Notes: generated by a model not told the origin, from the letters alone. Counted from the first letter of the stretch, positions 6,576 to 14,822 are shown. The stretch: 64,000 nucleotides of DNA from SBBG01 sp033717875 (GCA_033717875.1 JADDKJ010000003.1:1-64000), one strand, 5' to 3'. A program made the numbers and translations.

Positions 6576-6968
6576 ATTATTTCCATACGGTGTTTGCCCA
6601 AAAAGTGAATTTACTTCTACTGATTGCCCTGAAATAACATGATGACAAAAACCCTTGTATGGCCCAGAAAAATAAACATTGCCGACCGATGACACACCAA
6701 AAACGTAATTATAATTTTTCGTTAAATTACCATCGCTTCGTGCGACTACCAACTCGCCAGCCACTAAACCAACGGATGGATTAACCTGTGCATCCGTATA
6801 ACCAGTAGCATAGTAAGAAGATACACCCGTCATTTTCTTTATTTGTTCAGGCAACAAGGTATTGCTTATTGGGTAAACCATACCAGCCGAATTTGTTAAG
6901 GTCGTTAAGGTTTTTGCCGCCGCTGCGTCGACCTTGTGCCATTTGAATTCATCGCTTTGGTTTTTCAT
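6570..6968 (-). CDS. Unknown protein in the first cassette of the array
   Basis: The product is 132 residues, starting at ATG 6968 just 4 bases after the GTTAGAA box at 6978-6972 and stopping inside attC 15. It is much more AT-rich than the chromosome to its right. The N-terminus is hydrophilic (MKNQSDEFKWHKVDAAAAK). The rest is rich in Ser, Gly, Tyr and Asn with short beta-like stretches (VGLVAGELVVARSDG, NYNYVFGVSSVGNVYFSG). There is no signal peptide or membrane helix. I do not recognise the family. As the cassette next to the presumed attI end, it is the one most likely to be transcribed if a promoter survives in 6990-7080. Confidence 0.65.
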   Translation of the reverse strand: MKNQSDEFKWHKVDAAAAKTLTTLTNSAGMVYPISNTLLPEQIKKMTGVSSYYATGYTDAQVNPSVGLVAGELVVARSDGNLTKNYNYVFGVSSVGNVYFSGPYKGFCHHVISGQSVEVNSLFGQTPYGNNF

Positions 6969-6971
6969 AAT

Positions 6972-7120
6972 TTCTAACGTAAAGTAGACCCCAATAAAAT
7001 ACCTAAAATTTTATCGGACTGTCGTATAAAATTTTATTCAACCATGAAGGTGTTTTAAAATCAATATGGATGACCTGTTATTGGTGATAGTTCTCGTTTT
7101 TTAGCGCACCATTTGTTTCA
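6972..7120 (-). promoter_or_regulatory. Array boundary: single attI/attC half-box and AT-rich leader
   Basis: GTTAGAA (minus strand, 6978-6972) is a recombination box with no inverted partner to its right, as expected for the attI side of an array. The next 130 bases are AT-rich. TAAAATTTTAT occurs at 7003-7013 and 7026-7036. On the minus strand TTGATT and TTGAAT with downstream AT-rich hexamers could form a cassette promoter, but no single -35/-10 pair stands out. No integrase reading frame lies within 1 kb to the right on either strand. Confidence 0.45.
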
Positions 7121-7325
7121 TTTTATATGCTGCTTTTTATCCCCCGGGAGAAGCATCCAGGGCAAACAGCCTCTCGGTTAATTGGGCGCGCCACTGCAGT
7201 CTGTGCTTGCGGGTTCCCTCTGCGCTTCGCGCTCCGGCGGTCGGTTGCCTCAACGGATATTCGTTTGCCCCGGCAGGCTTGGTATGCTAAGGTAATACCT
7301 AGTGATACTATTGACGGGGGCCACC
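7121..7325. other. Intergenic region with a likely operator for the antitoxin gene
   Basis: No gene is seen here. GGTAT and ATACC form an inverted repeat at 7290-7308 (arms GGTAT/ATACC, 9-base spacer), 17 bases before the antitoxin start. Ribbon-helix-helix antitoxins usually repress their own operon at such repeats. A fair ribosome binding site (GGGGG) precedes the ATG at 7326. Confidence 0.45.
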
Positions 7326-7616
7326 ATGACTGCTGCCGCAACTCGCCCTGTGGCGATCAAGATCGACGCCGCGATGAAGGAGCGCGTGAAGCGCTTGGCG
7401 GATGCTCGCCATCGCACGCCGCACTGGCTCATGCGCGAGGCTATCACCCAGTACGTTGAGCGCGAAGAGAAGCGCGAGGCCTTCCGTCAGGATGCGATCA
7501 AGGCATGGGAAGAGTACCAAGTTACCGGCCTGCACGCGACGGCTGATGAAGTGGATGCTTGGCTGGCCAAGCTCGAAGAAGGTCAAGACGCTGAGCCGCC
7601 CGAGTGTCACGCCTGA
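7326..7616 (+). CDS. Ribbon-helix-helix antitoxin
   Basis: The protein is 96 residues from ATG 7326, chosen over a start 24 bases earlier because of the GGGGG ribosome binding site. The N-terminus (TRPVAIKIDAAMKERVKRLA) has the beta-strand plus helix pattern of CopG/RHH DNA-binding domains. The middle (HRTPHWLMREAITQYVEREE) is the second helix. The acidic C-terminal half (WEEYQVTGLHATADEVDAWL) resembles antitoxins that wrap a ParE toxin. It overlaps the following toxin gene by 13 bases, so the two are translationally coupled. It would neutralise the toxin and repress the operon. It sits immediately outside the integron array. Confidence 0.85.
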   Translation: MTAAATRPVAIKIDAAMKERVKRLADARHRTPHWLMREAITQYVEREEKREAFRQDAIKAWEEYQVTGLHATADEVDAWLAKLEEGQDAEPPECHA

Positions 7617-7906
7617 TCTGTTCACCTCCGGCGCTGCGCGACGTGGGGCGTCTTCATCGCTTTCTTGCCGAGAAGAACAGCGACGCTGCCAAACGAGCTG
7701 TGAAAGCGATCCGCGACGGCGTGAAAATGCTCGCGCACCAGCCCGCCGTCGGCCGTCCTGCCGAGGACATGGAGCCGGAGTACCGGGAGTGGTTCATCGA
7801 CTTCGGCGACAGCGGCTATGTTGCGCTCTATCGCTATGACGGCAAGACGGCCGTGATTCTGGCTGTGCGCCACCAGAGGGAGGTTGGCTACTTTACGGCA
7901 GGCTGA
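7604..7906 (+). CDS. ParE/RelE-family toxin
   Basis: The product is 100 residues from GTG 7604. The pattern LICSPPALRDVGRLHRFLAE, then KAIRDGVKMLAHQPAVGRP and a beta-hairpin end (GYVALYRYDGKTAVILAVRHQREVGY written in parts: GYVALYRYDG, AVILAVRHQREVGY) is typical of the RelE/ParE superfamily. VGRPAEDMEPEYREW, with a GR motif before the strands, is closest to ParE. ParE toxins poison DNA gyrase; RelE relatives cleave mRNA, so the exact target is not proven. The 3' end overlaps the convergent queF gene by 14 bases. Confidence 0.85.
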   Translation: MSRLICSPPALRDVGRLHRFLAEKNSDAAKRAVKAIRDGVKMLAHQPAVGRPAEDMEPEYREWFIDFGDSGYVALYRYDGKTAVILAVRHQREVGYFTAG

Positions 7907-8282
7907 CAGGGCTCGGGGCGACCCAGGTGTCGCTGCGGTGTTCGGCGACCACGGTGGTGTAGATGCCGCCGCGCACGTTGAATTCGGCGGTGATGCGCAT
8001 GAAATGCGGTTCGCAGGCGCGCGCCAGGTCGTCGAGGATGCGGTTGGTGACGGCTTCGTGGAACGCGCCTTCGTCGCGGTAGGACCAGATATAGAGTTTC
8101 AGCGACTTCAGTTCGACGCAGCGCAGGTTGGGCACGTATTCGATGTTGATGGTGGCAAAGTCCGGCTGGCCGGTTTTGGGGCACAGGCAGGTGAATTCCG
8201 GGGTGCGGATACGGATGGTGTAATCGCGGCCCGGCATGGGGTTGTCGAAGGTTTCGAGTTCTTTGCTGGCTTGGGTGGACAT
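7893..8282 (-). CDS. queF: NADPH-dependent 7-cyano-7-deazaguanine reductase
   Basis: QueF reduces preQ0 to preQ1 in the cytoplasm during queuosine tRNA modification. The 129-residue protein is the short unimodular (YkvM-like) type. CPKTGQPDFATI holds the conserved Cys that forms the thioimide and the nearby Asp. CVELKSLKLYIWSYRDEGAFHE is the E(S/L)K(S/A)xK(L/Y)Y signature for substrate and NADPH binding. FNVRGGIYT is also conserved. I chose ATG 8282 (MSTQASKELETF); an in-frame ATG at 8327 would add 15 atypical residues. It is convergent with the toxin gene and may share a transcript with nothing else nearby. No preQ1 riboswitch was recognised upstream. Confidence 0.93.
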   Translation of the reverse strand: MSTQASKELETFDNPMPGRDYTIRIRTPEFTCLCPKTGQPDFATINIEYVPNLRCVELKSLKLYIWSYRDEGAFHEAVTNRILDDLARACEPHFMRITAEFNVRGGIYTTVVAEHRSDTWVAPSPVSLP

Positions 8283-8324
8283 GTTTTCTCGGTTCTCTAT
8301 GGTTTGAATATCGGGTTTGTCCGG

Positions 8325-8412
8325 CAATCAAATCCATTTGCTTTTCCGGATCTTCTCCCGGGTGTAGGGTGCGCCGTGCGCACCATCCTGCGGTGCGTGA
8401 GACGCACCCTAC
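8325..8412. repeat. Truncated copy of a MITE-like repeat with a GTAGGGTGCGC hairpin
   Basis: CCGGCAATCAAAT followed by CATTTGCTTTT and an inner hairpin with arms GTAGGGTGCG and CGCACCCTAC. The same order of sequences occurs in the complete element at 29254-29397. The right terminal repeat is missing here. Confidence 0.65.
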
Positions 8413-8443
8413 GAAACTTCTCCCTCATCCGGCCCTGCGGCCA

Positions 8444-8465
8444 CCTTCTCCCCTGTGGGAGAAGG
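8444..8465. terminator. Hairpin between hslO and queF
   Basis: CCTTCTCCC and GGGAGAAGG arms enclose a short loop (CTGT). It lies just downstream of hslO on the minus strand. There is no long T-run, so it is a possible terminator or a dispersed repeat. Confidence 0.4.
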
Positions 8466-8493
8466 AAAACAGAGCGGCCTTCGGCCGTGCTTT

Positions 8494-9369
8494 TTAGTGA
8501 TGCGTTGATGCCATCTCCATCGGCACTGGTGCGGTGAACAGCAGTTCCGCGTCTATGCTGTCCAGTTCGTAATGTTGCCCGCAAAACTCGCAATCGACCT
8601 TGATCGAGCCCTGTTCGTTGAGGATGCCGTGAATTTCCTCGCTGCCGAGCATGCGCAGCATCAGGGTGACGCGGTCGCGGGAGCATGAGCAGCGGAAGCT
8701 CACGGGTTCGCCCTCGAACAGACGGATGTCTTCCTCGTGGTAGAGACGGTGGACGATCTCGGGGGCGGGCAGCGCCAGCAGTTCGTCGCGGGTGAGGGTG
8801 GTGCCGAGATGCATGGCGCGCTGCCAGGCGTCCGCATCCTCATCAGTGCCGCCGGGCAGCCGTTGCAGCAGCATGCCGGTGGCTTGACCGTCATCGGCGG
8901 CCAGCCAAAGACGGGTGTCGAGCTGCTCGGATCGGGTCAGGTAATTTTCCAGCACGGCGGCGATGCTGTCGCCTTCCAGTCCGACGATGCCCTGATATCG
9001 TTCCGTGCCCTCGCTCGGGTTGACGGTGATGACCAGCCGTCCGTCGCCCAGCATATCTGCCAGCGGTCCCGGCTGAACATCATCGTCCCAGTGCGCCACA
9101 GCACGCAAGGTGTTGTCGCTGGTGCACTCCACCACCAGCAGCGGCACCGGCCCGTCGCCCTGCACCTGCATGATGAGCGAGCCATTGAATTTGATGGTCG
9201 CCGCAAGCAGTGCCGCGGCCGCCATGGTCTCACCCAGCAGGGCGCGTACCGCCGGCGGGTAGTCGCGGCGTTCCAGCACGGCTTGCCAGGTGGCGTTGAG
9301 CCGCACGATCTCGCCGCGGATCGGCGCTTGTTCAAAAATGAAGCGTTGCAAGGTGTCGTTGGAATTCAT
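8494..9369 (-). CDS. hslO: Hsp33 redox-regulated molecular chaperone
   Basis: Hsp33 is a cytoplasmic holdase switched on by oxidative unfolding. The 291-residue length is that of E. coli Hsp33. Near the C-terminus are CSCS (about residue 232) and CEFC (about residue 264), the four cysteines that bind zinc in the reduced form. The N-terminal substrate-binding domain includes RGEIVRLNATWQAVLERRDYP and GETMAAAALLAATIKFNG. DGPVPLLVVEC and GIVGLEGDSIA are also family features. It starts at ATG 9369 and reads towards queF, 200 bases away. The chrA gene is divergent, so the 120-base gap at 9370-9489 should hold promoters for both. Confidence 0.95.
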   Translation of the reverse strand: MNSNDTLQRFIFEQAPIRGEIVRLNATWQAVLERRDYPPAVRALLGETMAAAALLAATIKFNGSLIMQVQGDGPVPLLVVECTSDNTLRAVAHWDDDVQPGPLADMLGDGRLVITVNPSEGTERYQGIVGLEGDSIAAVLENYLTRSEQLDTRLWLAADDGQATGMLLQRLPGGTDEDADAWQRAMHLGTTLTRDELLALPAPEIVHRLYHEEDIRLFEGEPVSFRCSCSRDRVTLMLRMLGSEEIHGILNEQGSIKVDCEFCGQHYELDSIDAELLFTAPVPMEMASTHH

Positions 9370-9489
9370 TGGCTTTCAGCAGGGCGGATCGGCGGTGGTC
9401 AGGGTAGTCTCTATTATAAATCACGGCATGATATGCTGTCCCGCTACTGAAAAATCAAGTGACCGGCCGATTTGTGGGGAATGACAACG

Positions 9490-10830
9490 ATGAGCGATAG
9501 CGCCGGCTGCCAGCGAGAGGTGAGCTTCTCGGAGGCATTTCGTTTTTGGCTCAAGCTTGGCTTTATCAGCTTTGGCGGACCGGCCGGGCAGATCGCCATC
9601 ATGCATCAAGAACTCGTAGAGAAGCGGCGCTGGATTTCCGAGTGGCGCTTCCTGCACGCGCTCAACTATTGCATGGTGCTGCCGGGTCCCGAGGCGCAGC
9701 AGCTTGCCACGTACATCGGCTGGCTGATGCACCGCACCTGGGGCGGTATCATGGCCGGCGCGCTGTTCGTGCTGCCGTCGCTGTTTATTCTGGTTGGGCT
9801 GTCCTGGATTTATATTGCGTTCGGCGACACGCCGCTGGTGGCGGGACTGTTTTATGGTATCAAGCCGGCGGTCACGGCGATCGTGGCGCAGGCGGCGTAC
9901 CGTATTGGCTCGCGGACACTCAAGAATAATCTGTTATGGGGTATCTGTAGCGCCTCGTTCGTGGCAATTTTCGCTTTCAACGTGCCATTTCCCGCCATCG
10001 TCGCGGCAGCGGCGCTCTGCGGTTACATAGGTGGCCGTGTCGCGCCGGACAAGTTTCGCGCGGGCGGCGGTCATGGCAAAGGGGCGGCGTCCTTCGGTCA
10101 AGCGCTGATCGACGATGATACCCCGCCGCCTGTGCATGCCCGTTTCCGCCGTGCGCAGCTCGCGCGCGTGGTGATTGTTGGCGGCCTGTTATGGCTGTTG
10201 CCAATGGCGGCGCTGATCGCGCTGAACGGTTGGCAGGGGACGCTCACGCAGATGGGTTGGTTCTTCACCAAGGCGGCGCTGCTGACCTTTGGCGGTGCTT
10301 ATGCCGTGTTACCCTATGTTTACCAGGGCGCGGTCGATCATTATGGTTGGCTGTCGGGTCCGCAGATGATCGACGGTCTGGCGCTGGGTGAAACGACGCC
10401 CGGCCCGCTGATCATGGTCGTGGCCTTTGTCGGTTTCATCGGCGGCTGGCTGAAGGCGGTGTTCGGCCCGGAAAACCTGTTCCTCTCGGGTGCGGCGGCG
10501 GCCTGTCTCGTCACGTATTTCACTTTTCTGCCATCTTTTCTTTTCATTCTCGCCGGCGGGCCGCTGGTGGAATCGACGCATAACGACCTGAAATTCACCG
10601 CGCCCCTGGCTGCGATCACCGCCGCCGTGGTCGGCGTGATTCTGAATCTCGCATTATTCTTCGGCTACCACGTGCTGTGGCCGCAGGGGTTCGGCGGTGT
10701 GTTCGATGGAGTGTCGGCCCTGATCGCGATCGGCGCCGCTATCGCCCTGTTCTGGTTCAGGGCGGGGGTGATTCCGGTGATCGGGGGATGCGCGGCAGTG
10801 GGGCTCATGGTGAAGGCTTTGGGTGCGTGA
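9490..10830 (+). CDS. chrA: Chromate transporter ChrA
   Basis: ChrA exports chromate across the inner membrane and confers chromate resistance. The 446-residue protein has two CHR domains in tandem. The first begins FWLKLGFISFGGPAGQIAIM with the FGG-x-Q signature and LPGPEAQQLATYIGW. The second has FTKAALLTFGGAYAVLPYV and GLALGETTPGPLIMV. Ten or more hydrophobic segments are visible. I chose ATG 9490 with GGGGAA about 8 bases upstream; ATG 9481 is too close to that site. The gene stands alone between hslO and gyrA. A physiological role other than chromate (for example sulfate-like anions) cannot be excluded. Confidence 0.92.
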   Translation: MSDSAGCQREVSFSEAFRFWLKLGFISFGGPAGQIAIMHQELVEKRRWISEWRFLHALNYCMVLPGPEAQQLATYIGWLMHRTWGGIMAGALFVLPSLFILVGLSWIYIAFGDTPLVAGLFYGIKPAVTAIVAQAAYRIGSRTLKNNLLWGICSASFVAIFAFNVPFPAIVAAAALCGYIGGRVAPDKFRAGGGHGKGAASFGQALIDDDTPPPVHARFRRAQLARVVIVGGLLWLLPMAALIALNGWQGTLTQMGWFFTKAALLTFGGAYAVLPYVYQGAVDHYGWLSGPQMIDGLALGETTPGPLIMVVAFVGFIGGWLKAVFGPENLFLSGAAAACLVTYFTFLPSFLFILAGGPLVESTHNDLKFTAPLAAITAAVVGVILNLALFFGYHVLWPQGFGGVFDGVSALIAIGAAIALFWFRAGVIPVIGGCAAVGLMVKALGA

Positions 10831-11063
10831 CGGGCTGCGTCGAATATGGCGCCGGGATCGTCACAAGGGCCGTTGGCCAATTGGGGGTGGAGCAGGGGGT
10901 TCATCGCATGGGCGGGTTCGCTGTGGCCGAGAATCGGGGTGCAGCAAGTGACGAATTTATGGTAACATTTTCAATTTATGCAAAAGGTCTGGTGCTGTCA
11001 CCTGAATATAACGAAAAGCCCTGTGGCCAGCGTGCTGGAGGCCTGTAAGGACGCCGTTTCCCG

Positions 11064-13649
11064 ATGAATCAATTCGCCAAAGAAGTTCTCCCCGTCAATA
11101 TCGAAGAGGAGATGAAGCAGTCGTACATGGAGTACGCGATGAGTGTCATCGTCGGGCGTGCGCTGCCTGATGTCCGCGATGGCCTCAAGCCGGTGCACCG
11201 GCGCGTGCTGTTTGCCATGCGCGAGCTTGGCAATGACTGGAACAAGCCCTACAAGAAATCGGCCCGCGTGGTGGGTGATGTCATCGGTAAATATCACCCG
11301 CATGGCGACACCGCTGTTTACGATACCATCGTGCGCATGGCCCAGCCGTTTTCGTTGCGCTACATGCTGGTGGACGGACAGGGCAATTTCGGTTCGGTGG
11401 ACGGCGACGCGCCGGCGGCGATGCGTTACACCGAGGTGCGCATGTCGCGCATCGCGCACGAGCTGCTGGCCGATATCGACAAGGAAACGGTCGACTTTGT
11501 CCCCAACTACGACGAGTCGGAGCGCGAACCACGGGTCTTTCCCGCGCGCATTCCCAACCTGCTGATCAATGGTTCGGCGGGCATCGCGGTGGGGCTGGCG
11601 ACCAACATTCCGCCGCACAATCTCACCGAGGTGGTCAACGCCTGCATCGCGCTGATCGATGATCCCGTCATCGACATCGCCGGATTGATGGCCTATGTTC
11701 CCGGGCCGGATTTTCCCACCAGCGCCATTATCAACGGCGCGCGCGGCATCGTCGACGCCTATCACACCGGCCGCGGCCGCATTTATGTGCGGGCCCGCAC
11801 CCACATCGAGACCGACGACAGGGGCGGCGGCAAGCAGAGCATCATCGTCACCGAGCTGCCGTATCAGGTCAACAAGGCGCTGCTGCTGGAGAAGATCGCG
11901 GAACTGGTGAAGGAGAAGAAGGTCGAGGGTATCACCGAGCTGCGCGACGAGTCCGACAAGGACGGCATGCGCATGGTGATCGAGCTGCGCCGCGGCGAGG
12001 TGGCCGAAGTGGTGCTCAACAACCTCTGGCAGCACACCCAGATGCAGAGCGTGTTCGGCATCAACATGGTCGCCCTGGTGGACGGCCAGCCGCGCCTGCT
12101 CAATCTCAAGCAGATCCTCGAAGCCTTCATCCGTCACCGCCGTGAGGTGGTGACGCGCCGCACGCTGTTCGAATTGCGCAAGGCGCGCGAGCGGGCGCAT
12201 ATTTTGGAAGGTCTGGCGGTCGCCCTGGCCAATATCGACGAGATCATCGCCCTGATCAAGGCGGCGCCCAATCCGGCCGAGGCCAAGGCCGGGTTGATGG
12301 CGCGGGTGTGGGCGCCGGGCGTGGTGACCCAGATGCTGGAACGGGCTGGCGGCGGCGTGTCGCGCCCCGAGGGTCTGGGCGCGGAATTCGGGCTCGGCAC
12401 GCAAGGGTATCGTTTGTCCGACACCCAGGCGCAGGCGATCCTGGATCTGCGACTGCATCGCCTTACCGGGCTGGAGCAGGACAAGATAGTTAATGAATAC
12501 AAAGAGATACTGGATAAAATTAAAGATCTTCTTGATATTCTTGGTGGCCCCGAGCGCCTGATGCAGGTAATCCGCGACGAGTTGCTGGCGATCCGCGAGC
12601 AGTACGGCGACAAGCGCCGCACCGAAATCATCACCACGCAGCAGGATCTCAGCCTGGAAGACCTGATCAGCGAGGAAGACGTGGTCGTGACCCTCTCCCA
12701 CGCCGGCTACGCCAAGTCGCAGCCGCTGTCCATGTACCGCGCCCAGCGACGCGGCGGCAAGGGCAAGGCGGCGACGAGTATGAAGGAAGAGGATGTCATC
12801 GACAAGCTGTTCGTCGCCAGCACCCATGACACCATTCTGTGCTTCTCCAGCCGTGGCAAGGTCTACTGGATGAAAGTGTATGAACTGCCCCAGGCCAGCC
12901 GCATCGCGCGCGGCAAGCCGATGGTCAATCTGCTGCCGCTGGAGGAGGGCGAGCGCATCACCGCCATCCTGCCGGTGCGCGAGTATGAGAAAGACAAATA
13001 TGTCTTCATGGCGACCAGTAGCGGCACGGTGAAAAAGACACCGTTGGAGGATTTCTCACGTCCGCGTACCAGCGGCATCATCGCCCTGGATCTGATGGGC
13101 GACGATTGTCTGGTGGGCGTGGACATCACCGATGGAACGAAGAATGTCATGCTGTTCTCCAGCGGCGGCAAAGCGGTGCGTTTCAAGGAAGACGACGTCC
13201 GCCCGATGGGCCGCACTGCGCGCGGCGTGCGCGGCATCACGCTGGGACGGGATCAGGAAGTGATCTCGCTCATCATCGCGGGCGAGGAGGGCGATGTGCT
13301 GACCGCCACCGAGCGCGGTTACGGCAAACGCACGCCGATCAACGATTACCCGCTGCACGGCCGCGGCGGCCAGGGCGTGTTCTCCATCCAGACCAGCGAG
13401 CGCAACGGCAATGTCATCGGCGCGGTGCTGGTGCGCGAAGACGACGAGATCATGCTGATCAGCGACGGCGGCACCCTGGTGCGCACGCGGGTAAGCGAGG
13501 TTTCGGTGCTGGGGCGCAACACCCAGGGTGTCAGGCTGATCAGTCTCGATGAAAGCGAGAAGCTGGTGGTAGTCGAGAGAGTGGAAAGTCTTGGCGAAGA
13601 AGGGGAAGATGCCGGTGAGCCGGAGGCGGAGACGCCATCCCAGCCCTGA
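11064..13649 (+). CDS. gyrA: DNA gyrase subunit A
   Basis: The A subunit of gyrase breaks and reseals DNA; it works with GyrB to introduce negative supercoils. The 861-residue length is typical. The catalytic tyrosine lies in AAMRYTEVR near residue 120. The quinolone-resistance region reads HPHGDTAVYDTIVRMAQ, with Thr at the position of E. coli Ser83, which is natural in several genera. The GyrA box QRRGGKGK is near residue 560 and starts the C-terminal DNA-wrapping domain. A 60-base patch at 12481-12540 has only 25 percent GC in an otherwise GC-rich gene. The gene heads the run gyrA-serC-(serA)-pheA. The 233 bases upstream contain no gene. Confidence 0.98.
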   Translation: MNQFAKEVLPVNIEEEMKQSYMEYAMSVIVGRALPDVRDGLKPVHRRVLFAMRELGNDWNKPYKKSARVVGDVIGKYHPHGDTAVYDTIVRMAQPFSLRYMLVDGQGNFGSVDGDAPAAMRYTEVRMSRIAHELLADIDKETVDFVPNYDESEREPRVFPARIPNLLINGSAGIAVGLATNIPPHNLTEVVNACIALIDDPVIDIAGLMAYVPGPDFPTSAIINGARGIVDAYHTGRGRIYVRARTHIETDDRGGGKQSIIVTELPYQVNKALLLEKIAELVKEKKVEGITELRDESDKDGMRMVIELRRGEVAEVVLNNLWQHTQMQSVFGINMVALVDGQPRLLNLKQILEAFIRHRREVVTRRTLFELRKARERAHILEGLAVALANIDEIIALIKAAPNPAEAKAGLMARVWAPGVVTQMLERAGGGVSRPEGLGAEFGLGTQGYRLSDTQAQAILDLRLHRLTGLEQDKIVNEYKEILDKIKDLLDILGGPERLMQVIRDELLAIREQYGDKRRTEIITTQQDLSLEDLISEEDVVVTLSHAGYAKSQPLSMYRAQRRGGKGKAATSMKEEDVIDKLFVASTHDTILCFSSRGKVYWMKVYELPQASRIARGKPMVNLLPLEEGERITAILPVREYEKDKYVFMATSSGTVKKTPLEDFSRPRTSGIIALDLMGDDCLVGVDITDGTKNVMLFSSGGKAVRFKEDDVRPMGRTARGVRGITLGRDQEVISLIIAGEEGDVLTATERGYGKRTPINDYPLHGRGGQGVFSIQTSERNGNVIGAVLVREDDEIMLISDGGTLVRTRVSEVSVLGRNTQGVRLISLDESEKLVVVERVESLGEEGEDAGEPEAETPSQP

Positions 13650-13690
13650 AAGGTTTCAGCTTTCGGACTTAAATAATGAGGAGAATCCCA

Positions 13691-14773
13691 ATGTCACGCG
13701 TCTACAATTTCAGCGCCGGACCGGCAATGGTGCCGCAGGAAGTCCTGGAACAGGCCCGCGAAGAACTGCTCGATTGGCGCGGTTCGGGTATGTCGGTGAT
13801 GGAGATGAGTCACCGCGGCAAGGAGTTTGTCTCGATCGCCGAAAAGGCCGAAGCCGATCTGCGTGAACTGCTGGCGGTGCCGGCCAATTACAAGGTGCTG
13901 TTCCTGCAGGGCGGGGCGAGCAGCCAGTTCGCGATGGTGCCGATGAATCTGCTGCGTGGCAAGGGGAAGGCCGATTATGTCAACACCGGCATCTGGTCGG
14001 AAAAGGCCATCGGCGAGGCGAAGCGCTATTGCGATGTCAATGTCGCGGCCAGCGCCAAGGACAGCAATTTCAGCACCGTGCCGTCGCAGGCGCAATGGCG
14101 GCTCGATCCCTCCAGCGCCTATCTCCATTACACGCCGAACGAGACCATCGGCGGTGTCGAATTCCATTGGCTGCCGGAGAGTGGCGATGTGCCGCTGGTG
14201 GCGGACATGTCATCCACCCTCCTGTCGCGCCCTATCGATGTCAGCAAATTCGGTGTCATTTACGCCGGTGCGCAGAAGAACATCGGCCCGGCGGGTCTGA
14301 CGGTGGTCATCGTGCGCGACGACCTGATCGGTCACGCCGCCGCCGGCACGCCTGCCATGTTCGACTATAAAATCCATGCCGACAACGGCTCGATGTACAA
14401 TACCCCCCCGACCTACGCCTGGTATTGCGCCGGGCTGGTGTTCGAGTGGATCAAGCGCAAGGGCGGCCTGGCCGGCATGGCGGCGATCAACAAGCGCAAG
14501 GCGGACAAGCTGTATGCCGCCATCGACAACTCCGACTTTTACGCCAACCCGATCGATCCGGCGTGCCGCTCGTGGATGAACGTGCCGTTCACCCTGGCCG
14601 ACGCCAATCTCGAAAAGCCCTTTCTCAAGGAAGCCGAGTCCGCCGGACTGATAGCCCTGGCCGGACACCGTTCCGTGGGCGGCATGCGCGCCAGCATCTA
14701 TAATGCGATGCCGGAAGAAGGGGTGGATGCGCTGATCGCGTTCATGAAGGAATTTGCGCGGCGGTATGGGTGA
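13691..14773 (+). CDS. serC: Phosphoserine aminotransferase
   Basis: SerC converts 3-phosphohydroxypyruvate and glutamate to phosphoserine in serine synthesis, and acts in pyridoxal phosphate synthesis in many proteobacteria. The product has 360 residues from ATG 13691, preceded by GAGGAG. The start FSAGPAMVPQEVLEQA, the PLP-binding Lys in YAGAQKNIGPAGL (near residue 196) and GHRSVGGMRASIYNAMP near the C-terminus are family signatures. It is 41 bases after gyrA. The next step enzyme upstream in the pathway, serA, lies 1.6 kb downstream, separated by an inserted lipoprotein gene and a toxin-antitoxin pair. Confidence 0.97.
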   Translation: MSRVYNFSAGPAMVPQEVLEQAREELLDWRGSGMSVMEMSHRGKEFVSIAEKAEADLRELLAVPANYKVLFLQGGASSQFAMVPMNLLRGKGKADYVNTGIWSEKAIGEAKRYCDVNVAASAKDSNFSTVPSQAQWRLDPSSAYLHYTPNETIGGVEFHWLPESGDVPLVADMSSTLLSRPIDVSKFGVIYAGAQKNIGPAGLTVVIVRDDLIGHAAAGTPAMFDYKIHADNGSMYNTPPTYAWYCAGLVFEWIKRKGGLAGMAAINKRKADKLYAAIDNSDFYANPIDPACRSWMNVPFTLADANLEKPFLKEAESAGLIALAGHRSVGGMRASIYNAMPEEGVDALIAFMKEFARRYG

Positions 14774-14822
14774 TTCGAATATGCGGAGATAGAGGGAGTT
14801 CTCCTTGTGACCGGAGGGGTGC

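Larger units (their letters stand above)
1..6978 (-). mobile_element. Integron cassette array without a visible integrase (CALIN-like)
   Basis: Fifteen attC-type sites recur every 200-600 bases. Each has an outer pair of core boxes (CTAAC on the left, GTTAG or GTTGG on the right) enclosing an inner inverted repeat. Five coding cassettes run on the minus strand with their starts just inside the right-hand attC and their stops at the left-hand attC. The asymmetry of the sites on the minus strand (CTAACATTGCATTCAAG on one side, CTTAATTTAACGTTAG on the other) matches known attC sites read in the gene direction. The array therefore reads on the minus strand and its proximal end should be near position 6978. 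The integrase gene expected beyond that end is absent: a toxin-antitoxin pair and queF occupy the space. The array continues past the left edge of the window. Confidence 0.9.

Noticed and set aside
7121..7341. Truncated integrase or transposase between the array and the antitoxin gene
   Set aside because: The short frames here show no tyrosine-recombinase or transposase motifs and have no start signals.
10831..11063. Small gene upstream of gyrA
   Set aside because: The frames here are continuations or shadows of chrA and gyrA frames; no ribosome binding site or motif was seen. It is probably the gyrA promoter region, without a clear -35/-10 pair.
10998..12827. 609-codon open frame on the minus strand opposite gyrA
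   Set aside because: gyrA is certain on the plus strand. High GC makes long antisense frames; this one has no ribosome binding site and no recognisable domain. The same applies to long antisense frames opposite serA, pheA, aroA, rpsA, lapB, dnaX, epsF, asnB, leuB and asd.
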